From: Candidatus Caldarchaeum subterraneum
GTDB lineage: Archaea; Thermoproteota; Nitrososphaeria_A; Caldarchaeales; Caldarchaeaceae
Direction: 5' to 3'
Assembly: GCA_937934305.1 (NCBI GenBank)
Contig: CALHAG010000009.1
Coordinates: 1 to 64,000 of the forward strand
DNA: 64,000 bases
The notes under the pieces are model-generated. The model was not told the origin of the DNA. It made no database searches and saw only the letters and a list, made by a program, of their open reading frames with translations. Numbering within the stretch: position 1 is the stretch's first letter; each line of letters opens with the position of its first letter. This document shows, piece by piece, positions 1 through 9,693 of this stretch. Made by a program: the position numbers and the translations under genes.

Positions 1-519
1 TTTTCTGAATGGTGTTTTGAATCTTGGCAGTTTGCGTCCCAGCTGCTCCAGCTCTTGTCTTGCTGTTTCGGCGACGGTGTTTACCACGTGTGTGAGGAGG
101 CTTTCCGCTGTAGACATGGCCGCCTTGTAGTCCACATCAGCTTCCTCTATGTCTATTTGGACAAATTCTACAAGATGTCTGCCTGTTGTAGCTGACTCGA
201 GGGGCTCCAGTCTAATGTTGGGTGAGAAGAAGTAGATTTTGTCGAAGGCGGTTGCGAGCATCTGTTTGTATAGGATTGCGCTGCTCATCACCTTATACTC
301 TCGGCCATAGTAGTCGATGGTGACTTGTTTGGCTCCACGTATGCCGGGGTCGGTGACAGGGCCTATGATGGGTGGAAGAAGCTCGAGGAAACCGTGAGAG
401 TCCAGCCAGCTTCTAACAGCTCTGCTCGCCTCTGCTTGCACACGAAGTATCAGCCGCATTCGTGGTGTCCGCACCGTTTTGTAGTATTTTTCCAACTGTT
501 CTACCGGTGGCTTGAGCAT
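1..519 (-). CDS. AsnRS/AspRS-related class II aminoacyl-tRNA synthetase core protein (possible archaeal asparagine synthetase-like AsnRS paralog), 3' end outside window
   Basis: Own translation of the minus strand from ATG at 519: MLKPPVEQLEKYYKTVRTPRMRLILRVQAEASRAVRSWLDSHGFLELLPPIIGPVTDPGIRG... resembles the class II catalytic core entry of AsnRS/AspRS; starts without an N-terminal OB anticodon-binding domain; open to window edge. Confidence 0.7.
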   Translation of the reverse strand, partial: MLKPPVEQLEKYYKTVRTPRMRLILRVQAEASRAVRSWLDSHGFLELLPPIIGPVTDPGIRGAKQVTIDYYGREYKVMSSAILYKQMLATAFDKIYFFSPNIRLEPLESATTGRHLVEFVQIDIEEADVDYKAAMSTAESLLTHVVNTVAETARQELEQLGRKLPRFKTPFRK

Positions 520-604
520 GATTTTTAGAAATGAAGGATAGTATTTAGCGTTTATCCAACAATTTTATCGATTTTTTGACATAACGATGTATTTTGGAAA
601 TTTT

Positions 605-1087
605 TTAGGCATTTTGACGACTTGTATTAATCAAGGTGTTGAGCTCATTCTTTAGCTCCCGAGCCAGCCGAATAATGTCCTCAAGGTTCTCTGGCGAAGG
701 GTTTTCTCTTTCTTCGAGCTGTTGCACAGACTCTTGTTCTTGCGTGTTTTCGGCGCTGGGTGCTATGGTTTTAGCTGGTTCGGGGTTTTTTGCCGGCTGG
801 TTTTTTATCTTTTCCTCGAGCATTTTTAGTGTTTCGTCGAGTTTTTCCAGCCTCTTGAGATAGTCTTCCTGCGTTGGCTGGGTTTCAGGGGAAGTTGGCC
901 TGGGCCTGGGCAGCGGCTGGTGCATAGGTGTTGGTAAAACGGGTGCTGTGGATATTTGTGGTGAGATTCTTCTCGACCCAAGTATGATGGTGAGTATGTG
1001 TAGCGCCACGACTGCTATGAGGATTGTTATGAAGAGAATGTTTGCGGTGCCGTCGGATGGTGGGATGAGGGCCGTTTTAGCCACCAT
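605..1087 (-). CDS. Single N-terminal TM + Pro-rich linker + coiled-coil protein; candidate ArlX-like archaellum scaffold
   Basis: One hydrophobic helix (ILFITILIAVVALHILTIIL) followed by Pro-rich and coiled-coil regions; 4 nt downstream of arlJ-like gene on same strand. Confidence 0.45.
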   Translation of the reverse strand: MVAKTALIPPSDGTANILFITILIAVVALHILTIILGSRRISPQISTAPVLPTPMHQPLPRPRPTSPETQPTQEDYLKRLEKLDETLKMLEEKIKNQPAKNPEPAKTIAPSAENTQEQESVQQLEERENPSPENLEDIIRLARELKNELNTLINTSRQNA

Positions 1088-1091
1088 GTTT

Positions 1092-2582
1092 TCACCCCGC
1101 CGTGAGTGCTTTGAGGCTTTCCCCCAAGCCTATGAAGGTTGAGAGAAGCTGCATGCTCAGGTTTGTCATCACAAGGTAGCTGACGCCGCTTACCAGCAGC
1201 AGCAGTCCTAGGTAGTAGGTGAGGGTGAAAAACGAGTCGCCGTCGGCTAGGTAGATGTTCAGCCCGGTGATAATCGATGTGGCTGCGATGATTATGTAGA
1301 AGTAGCTGACCACGGTTGATGATGGTATGGGTTTTATTAGCATGAGATAGTTTTCGAGGAGGGCGCTTATTTTTGAGAGGATGGCGAGTAGTGTTGTGAG
1401 AAGTGCGTAGATGGCTGCGAGGGTTGCGTGAAGGGGTATGGATAATGTTTTAAGTGTGGAGGTTATTTGTTCGCGTCTCTTGTCGCTGAACAACACATTG
1501 GATATGTATTCGCTGAGGATGCCGCAGGCTGTCGCGGGCCTCGCACCGGCCTCAATAACTTCACCCAATATGGTGAAAACGTTGTCCCCCAGCCTACCCA
1601 CTGTTTCGCGACCCACCATAGCTATCGCCTCTTTCTGGGATATGCCCAGCCGGAGCCTTTGCTCAAATGCTTTGACAAGCCTGTTGAGGGGTCCGAGGTC
1701 GCTGAGTGTGAGCATGTGAGCAGATGATTTGACAGACCCTGTTGCAGACAGATAGTCTCCGAAGCTCTTCAAAACTATGGGCAGCATGGTCTCAGTTTGG
1801 TGGATTTTCTTATGCCATCTTCTGCCTAAGTAGCCGTGTATGAACAGGGCGGTTCCAACGGAGATGAGTATGGCTGACATGGTTTCCACAGTTATTGCTC
1901 CGACGGAGTTCGCGAGAGGCAGAGTGAGAAAGAGAATGGCCACCGACGCTGACAGGAGAGGTGTGGTAGTTTTTAGGAGAAGTTTGAGTTTTCCAGGTTT
2001 GTCGGGATATTTGGTGAAGATGGGTCTCTTGAGGTTGTTTGTTAGAAAGAGGAGGGTTGTGGAGCCGAGTGTTGCGACTATCGAGAGAAATGCTGTGTCG
2101 AGAAATGATGCGCCTCCTCCACCTATTATGGTTCCTATGAGGAGAAAGGAGACGCTGAGAAGGGAGACGACGCTTATCAAAGTGGTGTAGGCCTCCACTA
2201 GACGTCTAAGCTTCTCAAGACCTTTCTCCAGCTCGTTATCCTGTTCAGCCCTGTGCTTGACATACTCTATTCTCGCGAAATCTTCTATGGATACACCTGC
2301 CTTAATCGAGTGCATAAGCCTGATCACAAGTCCTTTTAGCTTAGGATGTTTTAGAGCGGATTCGAGATATTCAAGCGTCTCCGAGACACCGTAGTTCCAT
2401 CTCTCTAGAAGGTTGCGGCTTTTTCTGAATGTTTTCCTGAGGTGCTCAGGCACCGATTCTGACAGAGACAGCTGTTTAATCATCTGCCTAACAGAGAGCT
2501 TTGAAGAGCCGTAGATGACGAACAGCAGCATCAGCTTGTCCACATCCTCCCGATTCAGACCAGCTCCGCTAGAGAGTCTCAA
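1092..2582 (-). CDS. arlJ: Archaellum assembly membrane protein ArlJ/FlaJ (TadC/GspF family)
   Basis: Multi-TM ~500 aa protein overlapping the ArlI-type ATPase gene by 4 nt; repeated GspF-like cytosolic domains. Confidence 0.8.
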   Translation of the reverse strand: MRLSSGAGLNREDVDKLMLLFVIYGSSKLSVRQMIKQLSLSESVPEHLRKTFRKSRNLLERWNYGVSETLEYLESALKHPKLKGLVIRLMHSIKAGVSIEDFARIEYVKHRAEQDNELEKGLEKLRRLVEAYTTLISVVSLLSVSFLLIGTIIGGGGASFLDTAFLSIVATLGSTTLLFLTNNLKRPIFTKYPDKPGKLKLLLKTTTPLLSASVAILFLTLPLANSVGAITVETMSAILISVGTALFIHGYLGRRWHKKIHQTETMLPIVLKSFGDYLSATGSVKSSAHMLTLSDLGPLNRLVKAFEQRLRLGISQKEAIAMVGRETVGRLGDNVFTILGEVIEAGARPATACGILSEYISNVLFSDKRREQITSTLKTLSIPLHATLAAIYALLTTLLAILSKISALLENYLMLIKPIPSSTVVSYFYIIIAATSIITGLNIYLADGDSFFTLTYYLGLLLLVSGVSYLVMTNLSMQLLSTFIGLGESLKALTAG

Positions 2583-4240
2583 ATCCTCTGCACACTCTCC
2601 AGCTTCTCCAAAACATTTTGCGTGCCAATGTGGTAAACCTCTTTTACGATTCGCCAGACTGTTTCGAATTCTGTGTTTTTGCGACGGACAAGTAACTCGA
2701 GTATCTGGGCTCTGTCGAAGAGTTCTTGATAGATTCTATGTACTTCTCGCGGCGATACGCCGAGCATGGTTCTTATCTTGTTTTCGAGTAGGTAGCTGTT
2801 GCCCTCGCCTCGGAACTCGTGCTTGTCTGTGGAAGAGTCCCAGTTGAATAGCTCGATGTAGTCAAACCTCTGCGTCGTCGGGTCATAGCCAACTATTTCG
2901 TTGATGCTTAGGACCCGTCTCTCAACCTTCCCCGTGCTCGGGAGCCTCACAGCGCTCTGTATTAAAACGCAGTTTAGTATGTCGATGTATGTTTTCGGGA
3001 TGTTTATGGGGTCGCCTGTAAGCCTCTGGATAAGCTTCTCGACGCTGCCGGCGTGGAAGGTGGCGAGAACCGGGTGCCCGGTCTGCATGGCTTGGAAAGC
3101 GACGGATGCTTCAGCGCCTCTTATCTCGCCTACTATGATGTAGTTGGGCCTCTGCCGGAGAGCGGCTTTAAGGAGGTCGAACAACGTGATGTCGCCCTCT
3201 CCCTGCTCCCCTTGACGCGTAACCTCTCTAACCCAGTTTTCATGAGGCACGACTATTTCGGGCGTGTCCTCGATGCTGACGATTTTCGCGGAGGGGTTGA
3301 TGAAGACGCTTGCGGCTCTCAGGGCCGTGGTTTTACCCGAAGCCGTCTCTCCGCAGAACCATATACTCATGCCATGTTCAAGCATTATCCATAGATAGGC
3401 TGCTTCAAGGCTGCTCATGGTTCCCCAGCTTATCAAGTCGGCAATGCTCACAGGTTTCTCGGAGAATTTTCTTATGGTGAAGTTACTGCCGTGTCTGCTG
3501 ACATCGCTGCCGAAAACTATGTTTATTCTGCTGCCGTCTGGAAGAGATGCATCCACTATTGGTTTTCGAAAGTTGACGGCTCTACCTATTCTTTCAGAGA
3601 GTTTGACTACGAAGGTGTCAAGCTCCTCCTGGTCTGAGAAGGTTATGTTGGTCTCGCAGCTTCCGAAGATTTTGTGCTCCACGAATATGGGGCCGACGCC
3701 GTTGCATGAAACATCCTCGATATACTGGTCGCGGATGAATGGCTCAAGTGTTCCGAGGTAGACTTTGTCGAGGATTACGCTGTTCCGGATTATGTCAGCG
3801 GTTGTCTGATTGGCGGCGAGCTTCTCCACAATCCCTTTTCTGTAAATGGGCCTATAGTCAAAATCCTCGAGTGTATCATCTATTTCGAGAAACATGTCGA
3901 GAAGCTCGTTGAGTAGTTTTTCATGTTCTTCACGTGTGGTGTAGTCCATTTCGGGTGTGATGAGCCTTGCCAAGCCTTTCTCAACTATTTTGTTTATTTC
4001 GACGGGGGCCATCGTGAATGGGCTTATGACGTTGTAGGACGACCTTTCGCTTGGCCTCGACTCGACGTGTATGAATAATGGGTCTCCGACTGGGTAGATG
4101 AAGCTATAGCTGCGGAGGTTACGCATTTCTCGGCTTAGTTGCTCGACGTATGTCGCTGTTTTCCCCTGGAGCCTCAGCTCCTCGATATACATCCTGAGAT
4201 GAGGGTTTTCCATCAGCACTCTCGAGGGCACATTGCTCAT
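2579..4240 (-). CDS. arlI: Archaellum motor ATPase ArlI/FlaI (VirB11/PilT superfamily)
   Basis: Walker A FCGETASGKTTALRA; Asp box SIEDTPEIVVPHENWV; Walker B-like YIIVGEIRGAEA; HPVLATFHAGS His box. Confidence 0.92.
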   Translation of the reverse strand: MSNVPSRVLMENPHLRMYIEELRLQGKTATYVEQLSREMRNLRSYSFIYPVGDPLFIHVESRPSERSSYNVISPFTMAPVEINKIVEKGLARLITPEMDYTTREEHEKLLNELLDMFLEIDDTLEDFDYRPIYRKGIVEKLAANQTTADIIRNSVILDKVYLGTLEPFIRDQYIEDVSCNGVGPIFVEHKIFGSCETNITFSDQEELDTFVVKLSERIGRAVNFRKPIVDASLPDGSRINIVFGSDVSRHGSNFTIRKFSEKPVSIADLISWGTMSSLEAAYLWIMLEHGMSIWFCGETASGKTTALRAASVFINPSAKIVSIEDTPEIVVPHENWVREVTRQGEQGEGDITLFDLLKAALRQRPNYIIVGEIRGAEASVAFQAMQTGHPVLATFHAGSVEKLIQRLTGDPINIPKTYIDILNCVLIQSAVRLPSTGKVERRVLSINEIVGYDPTTQRFDYIELFNWDSSTDKHEFRGEGNSYLLENKIRTMLGVSPREVHRIYQELFDRAQILELLVRRKNTEFETVWRIVKEVYHIGTQNVLEKLESVQRI

Positions 4241-4245
4241 GGTGT

Positions 4246-4947
4246 CTACGCCTTGGCCTGCGAGAAAGGCAGCACCCTGATGCCGAAGACCTGGTCAACC
4301 TCGAACGCTATCGTTAACCCGCTTTTCTCAGCTCCCTTGAGCTTCATCACCTGCAGAACCCTGACTATTCTCTCCCCCATCTCCTTGACGCTGAGCACGA
4401 AGTGTACGTCGGAGATAGAGCGTAATCTGAGGAAGAGGTCTGTGTCAAGCGCATGTGTGTGAATGGTTAGGAATATGGTTTTCTCCTGTTCGTCTACGAT
4501 GTTTCGCAGGACTGTGAAGAAGTTGAGGATGTCTGTTGTAGAGGCGTTGGTGAGAAGGTAGGTCATCGAGTCTATGAAGAAGACGTTTTCTTTTGAGCGG
4601 CTTTGGATAAAGGATGTGACGAGACGGAGTAGCTTGGTGTATTGTTGTGGGGACCAGGTAAAGTTTTTGACATGCATTTCGCCGATTTTCAGCCTGCCTG
4701 TGATGATGAAGTAGGACGGGTTCCAGGAGAGGGATGCCATGCTCTCCCTAACCGCCTTCATGCTCCCCTCAGTGCTAAGCAGGTAGCAGTTGAAACCCGA
4801 TAGAAGAGCGCCATAGCAGTATTGTAGAGTGAGGACCGATTTTCCGCTGTCGTTCGGGCCTTCGACAAGGCATAAGGCAGGGGTCTTTATGTGGCCGATT
4901 TTACGGTCCAGTTCACTGTTAAACGCTCTTATGTATCCTTCCGTCAA
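4246..4947 (-). CDS. arlH: Archaellum accessory ATPase ArlH/FlaH (RecA/KaiC-like)
   Basis: Walker A-like EGPNDSGKSVLTLQY; FFIDSMTYLLT; adjacent to arlI. Confidence 0.85.
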   Translation of the reverse strand: MTEGYIRAFNSELDRKIGHIKTPALCLVEGPNDSGKSVLTLQYCYGALLSGFNCYLLSTEGSMKAVRESMASLSWNPSYFIITGRLKIGEMHVKNFTWSPQQYTKLLRLVTSFIQSRSKENVFFIDSMTYLLTNASTTDILNFFTVLRNIVDEQEKTIFLTIHTHALDTDLFLRLRSISDVHFVLSVKEMGERIVRVLQVMKLKGAEKSGLTIAFEVDQVFGIRVLPFSQAKA

Positions 4948-5441
4948 TTACCGGTCACCACCCAGAATTTCGCGACAACGGGTAGAGAGGAGTTGACATC
5001 CTCGTCCAGTGTGACCGTGACGTAGATTGTTTCACCAACGTTCCAGACGCCTTCGAGCTCGGGGCTGAGCCGCATCGGGTCAAGCACCTCAGCCGACTCC
5101 CCCAACTTCACGTCCACAATTTGCCATCCAGGTGTCTCGCCGAAGCCCAGCCGACGCATTTTACGTGTCCCTTCTCCGTTGAAGTAGATTAGGAACAGGT
5201 CTGCTGCCTTGATTTGTTTGGAGGAGATGTCGACAGGCCCCTCGTTTCGAATCCTCAGATACACCATGTTTCCCGATGCGTTTACGTATGAGGGGTCCAG
5301 CTTCTTTATTGATGTAGTATGTGCTTGGCTCAGCACAGCTAGCGACGAAGCCATATCGTAGACGTTTAGAAAGTATCCCAGAAACTGTAGAATAATGAGG
5401 GTGGTTATGCCGAATGAGGCTACCAATCCGTAGGCGGACAT
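4944..5441 (-). CDS. ArlF/ArlG family archaellum protein
   Basis: N-terminal TM then beta-rich domain (VYLRIRNEGPVDISSKQIKAADLFLIY), typical of FlaF/FlaG; operon position upstream of arlH. Confidence 0.7.
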   Translation of the reverse strand: MSAYGLVASFGITTLIILQFLGYFLNVYDMASSLAVLSQAHTTSIKKLDPSYVNASGNMVYLRIRNEGPVDISSKQIKAADLFLIYFNGEGTRKMRRLGFGETPGWQIVDVKLGESAEVLDPMRLSPELEGVWNVGETIYVTVTLDEDVNSSLPVVAKFWVVTGN

Positions 5442-5444
5442 TTT

Positions 5445-5936
5445 TCATTCACCCAACGAAAAAACATGGGTCGCGGAGAAATATGGACCGGCTACCTTCA
5501 CGGTGTATTCACCTGGGTTAAGCGGGGCCTCGAGCCGCAGAGTAATCTCAAGAGTTTCTCCCCATGACCAGCCGTTGTCCGGCAGGTTTTCTTTCAAGAC
5601 GTTGTATGTCCAGCGAGAAGCCCCCTGCCCATACTTCATATACGAAAATGTTTCCCGGCCGATGAGGAATATGTCGGATGCCTCGATTTCGGCGTAGGAA
5701 ATTCTCTCGGTCCCAACGTTCTTCAACCATAGATGAACAATGCTGCGGTTATCGCTTACATAACTCATCAAAGGCTCCACACTGGTCAATGCCTCTCTCT
5801 TCATCCTAGCTATCTTGGCTTGGTTGGCTTGCTTCAAGTCATCTACGAAGTTGAACATAGTGGAAGCATATGCCGAAGCCGTTATGATGAGTGAGATGAC
5901 GAAAATGGCTTCGGCCACTATGTATGCACCTGTCAA
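5445..5936 (-). CDS. ArlF/ArlG family archaellum protein
   Basis: N-terminal TM then HLWLKNVGTERISYAEIEASDIFLIG beta domain; operon position. Confidence 0.7.
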   Translation of the reverse strand: MTGAYIVAEAIFVISLIITASAYASTMFNFVDDLKQANQAKIARMKREALTSVEPLMSYVSDNRSIVHLWLKNVGTERISYAEIEASDIFLIGRETFSYMKYGQGASRWTYNVLKENLPDNGWSWGETLEITLRLEAPLNPGEYTVKVAGPYFSATHVFSLGE

Positions 5937-6580
5937 ACCTGGCGACCACCCCAGCTTTTGCTGAGAAACTTTAGGCTGCCCGCTGAAGAGAGAAGCAGGA
6001 AGGTGATAGGGTTTTCACGGTCTTTAACCAGCAGCGAAAGCATGTAAAGAACTATGAGGAGGTCGTTGAAACTGGGAGGATGTGGCGGTGTCTGCTCAAT
6101 CCTCGTCTCTCTTTCAAGGGTAGAAATGAATTCAAGAGCCTCCTTAATACCCTCCAGCATAGTCTTCGGGATCAGGTTACGCCAAGCCAGCATGTTGACC
6201 AGGTTGATTAGATTTTCTCGGCCAATTATCACAACCATCAAGTCGACAGCGGCCAGGGTTGTGATGAAGGAGTCGAGCCCGTTGAAACCCTGACGCAAAC
6301 TATACGATTCCATGGCGACTGTTCTCTCTTGGTTGGCTATGGGCTGTTCAGGTGCAGGCTTTTCAACAGGCTGTTTTGGCCGAGTTTCCTCGGAAGAAAC
6401 ATCGCCCAGCTCTCCTTTGAGGTAGATAAACGGGTTCTCAGCCATGTTCATCATCTCCCTGATTTCCAGCAAAGTTTTCTCCAAAGGCTCCCTGATGCGG
6501 CGAATCTCCTCCTCAAGCTTTTTTATCCGCTTATCTGCCACGCTGTCCTCGGCCAATTTTACCACCTCCACCAATGACAT
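5933..6580 (-). CDS. ArlC/D/E (FlaD/E)-like archaellum protein
   Basis: Coiled-coil N-terminus followed by helical domain (GLDSFITTLAAVDLMVVIIGRENLINLVNMLAWRNLIPKTML) reminiscent of FlaD/E; first gene of arl operon. Confidence 0.6.
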   Translation of the reverse strand: MSLVEVVKLAEDSVADKRIKKLEEEIRRIREPLEKTLLEIREMMNMAENPFIYLKGELGDVSSEETRPKQPVEKPAPEQPIANQERTVAMESYSLRQGFNGLDSFITTLAAVDLMVVIIGRENLINLVNMLAWRNLIPKTMLEGIKEALEFISTLERETRIEQTPPHPPSFNDLLIVLYMLSLLVKDRENPITFLLLSSAGSLKFLSKSWGGRQV

Positions 6581-6708
6581 GTTTCATTCGCCGACTCGGA
6601 GGCAAATTAAAAAATAAGCTTTACTAGAATTAGACAAAAATAATACAAAAATCCAAAATTAGTCTAGAAAACTTTAAACGATACCCTTACACCTTATGTG
6701 TCGTTGAA

Positions 6709-7287
6709 ATGAAAAATAAAACAAAAAGAATGAAAAAACAAAACAAGGGTCTGACGGGGCTGGAGACAGCGATAATACTGATAGCCTTCGTCATCGTGGC
6801 CAGCGCCTTCAGCTTCGCCGTCCTCAACCTTGGCCTCTTCACCACCCAGAAAACAGGCGAGGTCATGCAGGCGGGTCTTGAGGAGACTTTGTCATCTATC
6901 GAGACAGCTGGAGCGGTTGTGGCAAAGAGCTCCAACGGAAGCATAACCGAAATCGTCATCTACATCAAGTCTTCGGTGGGCAAGGGCGAGGTTGACGTGC
7001 GTTCGGGCAAGCTAGTCATAACCTACAGAGACAAGGCGATCTTTAGGGAGAACATCTACCCCAACAACTCAACCATAACAACGGTTTACCAGGTGACAGG
7101 CGACGGCGACACTGTCCTCGAATACGGTGAAGTCTTCGCGGTAAAAATCGATGTAACCGCGATTTCTGGAGCTAGCTTGGCTCCCAACGATGTCTTCAGT
7201 ATCGAGATCAAGCCGCCGCAGGGTTCGCTGCTCAAGGTTGAGAGGAGGCTTCCGCCGTCTTTCGACCCCGTCATGGACCTGACTTAA
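6709..7287 (+). CDS. arlB: Archaellin (flagellin, FlaB/ArlB type)
   Basis: Class III signal peptide KKQNKG|LTGLETAIILIAFVIVASAFSFAVLN followed by beta-rich domain; divergent from arl operon. Confidence 0.88.
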   Translation: MKNKTKRMKKQNKGLTGLETAIILIAFVIVASAFSFAVLNLGLFTTQKTGEVMQAGLEETLSSIETAGAVVAKSSNGSITEIVIYIKSSVGKGEVDVRSGKLVITYRDKAIFRENIYPNNSTITTVYQVTGDGDTVLEYGEVFAVKIDVTAISGASLAPNDVFSIEIKPPQGSLLKVERRLPPSFDPVMDLT

Positions 7288-7394
7288 ACTCCCCCACCCC
7301 TCCCCCTATTTTTTTATACCACTTTTTTCCATTCTTTATGCAGCTCTCATGGATACCGTTCTTTACTGGTCGGTGATTTTTCGGAGGTGGTTTC

Positions 7395-8060
7395 TTGCCT
7401 GGAGATGAAGTTTTGCTAGGTGCTTCGCCGTCGATGTATGCGGAGTGGGTTGCGAGAGATTTTCAAAAGCTGAGGTCGGCTAACCACAGCGCTGTTATGA
7501 AAAAATGTGACGTGGTTTTTCTCCGCGGCGACGGTGACAAGCCAAGCCGATACATAGTCAATGTGTTGAACAAAACTTTCACGGTTGAGCTTGAAGAGGG
7601 TAAGGTGGTTGACCTCATGACAGGAAAAGATGCAGACGAAAAACTCGGCTACGTGATTCTGGAGTATTTGCTGGGTGAGGGAGCGGCTGGGCAGGACAGT
7701 TGGCAGCCACTTGACACACTCTTGAAGACAACGGCCCATCTATCCTATTATCAGAAAACGGTTCTTAACCCGCTTTTGAAAACCTTTGGAAATCAGGGCG
7801 GATTGTTTGAGGAGGCTTCGCGGATGCTCGGGGGCAAAAGAGAGAAACTTGGTGGAACAGCCTATTCCTTCACGTTTCTACCCAAGGTCAGGCTGCTGAT
7901 ACAGGTTTGGTTTGGTGACGAAACCGAGATGCGTAAAACATCGATAAACGCGTCCTACAACACGTCTGCGGCCAAGTTTCTGAAACCCACTCCTCTTCTC
8001 CTAGCCTTTGAAATTTTGACAACCCTCTTGACCAAGACGGTTAAGAAGAAGAAAACCTAA
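7395..8060 (+). CDS. DUF3786-like putative metal/corrinoid-associated protein
   Basis: Family-like motifs: VILEYLLG..., SWQPLDTLL, LPKVRLLIQVWFGDETEM, NTSAAKFL; TTG start. Confidence 0.5.
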   Translation: MPGDEVLLGASPSMYAEWVARDFQKLRSANHSAVMKKCDVVFLRGDGDKPSRYIVNVLNKTFTVELEEGKVVDLMTGKDADEKLGYVILEYLLGEGAAGQDSWQPLDTLLKTTAHLSYYQKTVLNPLLKTFGNQGGLFEEASRMLGGKREKLGGTAYSFTFLPKVRLLIQVWFGDETEMRKTSINASYNTSAAKFLKPTPLLLAFEILTTLLTKTVKKKKT

Positions 8061-8569
8061 CGCCACTCCTCATCAGCAACTCCTGACAAATGGTTTACGT
8101 AACGGGCTGCTGTGAAGAAAAACTTTGATAGAAAGTTGAGGAAAGAAATGGTGAGAGGGTCGACCTCCATCGTGTCGCCGAGTCTGACAAGTGTTCTCTC
8201 AGCTCTGCGAGCCACAGCTCTACATACATGCAGATATGCCGCAGCCTCAGCTCCGCCGGGATAAATAAACCGTGTCAAGTGAGGGAGCTTGGTTTCCATA
8301 ACTTCCTCAAACAGTTTAAGCTCATCCATGCAAAGCTTGACGCGGTCGAGGGGATGACTTGGAACCGCCAGATATGAACCGATGTTGAACAATGCCTCCT
8401 GAATTTTTTTCAGAGCTTTTCTCAGCTCTTCGTCTCCGGTGAGAGAACGGGCGACGCCGACGAATGCGGATAACTCGTCAACCGAGCCCAAAGCCTCTAA
8501 AAGCGGATGATTTTTCCTAACCTTCCCCCTGCCTGGTAGAAAGGTTTCATCCTCTCTTTTTCCGCTCAA
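8057..8569 (-). CDS. ATP:cob(I)alamin adenosyltransferase (PduO type)
   Basis: LPGRGKVRKNHPLLEALGSVDELSAFVGVAR..., IYPGGAEAAAYLHVCRAVARRAER motifs. Confidence 0.9.
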   Translation of the reverse strand: MSGKREDETFLPGRGKVRKNHPLLEALGSVDELSAFVGVARSLTGDEELRKALKKIQEALFNIGSYLAVPSHPLDRVKLCMDELKLFEEVMETKLPHLTRFIYPGGAEAAAYLHVCRAVARRAERTLVRLGDTMEVDPLTISFLNFLSKFFFTAARYVNHLSGVADEEWR

Positions 8570-9693
8570 CTTTTCTGAACCATCTTCCGTATTTTCTCAA
8601 AGCTTATGGCTGGCGTTGGCTTCTCGGGAACGATTCCCTGCGGCCTTATGATTAAAACGATTATCAACGCGATGCCGAATAGCAGCCTGTCGAGCCAAAC
8701 GATGCTGAATGGGATAAACGGCTCGAGCAAATAGTTGTATGTGAGTATTGCCTGGCGTAGAATGACGAAGACAAGTGTTCCAAGCAGTACTCCTCTGTTG
8801 TTTCCCGCTCCCCCTATAATCACCATAACCCAGGGCCAGAAAGTCCATGTGAAGCGGTCGTAGGTGTTGGCGATAACCGCCACCGAGTTAAAGGCCCAGA
8901 GAGCGCCGGCAACAGCCGCCATCATAGACGAGACCACCAGAACCTTCTGCTTAACCCGTACAACATCTATGCCCAGCACCTCGGCCGCCATCTCACTGTC
9001 CCTAACAGCTCTCAGAACTCGGCCCGCCGGAGAATAGGTCACGGCTCTAACATAGAGGAAGAAAAGCACGGCCACGGTGAGCATGATTAAGGTGGATGCA
9101 TAGGGACGGAAGACGCCCAGCCATCCGTATGGGTCGGGGACAGCTACACCCAACGTGCCTCCAACCAATGTTCTGTCAAGATAGCCTACTTGGCGGAGAA
9201 ACTCGCCCATAGCCAGCAGCGTCATCGCCAGATAATCCTCCCTCAGCCTAATGCTGGGGTAAGACGCTATGAAGCCGAGGCCTGCGCCGACGAGGGCCGC
9301 CAACCCAACCGATGCGACCAGCAGGGATATCGAGAGCAAAGGGTCGTTCACGAGAACACGTCTCACACAGTCCACCACGACAGCGTTGTCCTCGATGTAG
9401 TCAATACTCTCCATGAGCTTTGGCTTGACTTGTACAAGTGTGCTGAGACACTCAGCCAGCACAGGGTTGTCCTGCACAGCTCTGTAGCCCGCGAAGAGGT
9501 TGAGCTGACTCGCCAGTATTCGTCCCGGAACCGCGCCCACGACAAATGCTCCTCCCGCCACCGCCAAAACTTTTCCGAAGTTAGGTATACCTGTGAAGCC
9601 ATACTCGAAGTTGAGGCTGACGTTGACCATCAAGTAGATAGCGACATAGGCGAGGACGTTCGACAGGAAGATGATAAGCTGCTCATCTATCAC
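8566..9693 (-). CDS. livM: Branched-chain amino acid ABC transporter permease LivM
   Basis: Multi-TM; RVLRAVRDSEMAAEVLGIDVVRVKQKVLVVSSMMAAVAGALWA and IIGGAGNNRGVLLGTLVFVILRQ signatures. Confidence 0.92.
   Translation of the reverse strand: MIDEQLIIFLSNVLAYVAIYLMVNVSLNFEYGFTGIPNFGKVLAVAGGAFVVGAVPGRILASQLNLFAGYRAVQDNPVLAECLSTLVQVKPKLMESIDYIEDNAVVVDCVRRVLVNDPLLSISLLVASVGLAALVGAGLGFIASYPSIRLREDYLAMTLLAMGEFLRQVGYLDRTLVGGTLGVAVPDPYGWLGVFRPYASTLIMLTVAVLFFLYVRAVTYSPAGRVLRAVRDSEMAAEVLGIDVVRVKQKVLVVSSMMAAVAGALWAFNSVAVIANTYDRFTWTFWPWVMVIIGGAGNNRGVLLGTLVFVILRQAILTYNYLLEPFIPFSIVWLDRLLFGIALIIVLIIRPQGIVPEKPTPAISFEKIRKMVQKS

Noticed and set aside
7288-7394. C-rich/T-rich stretch (cccccacccctccccctatttttttata) as a regulatory RNA
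   Set aside because: More simply a T-rich archaeal terminator after archaellin plus promoter of next gene; no stable fold evident.
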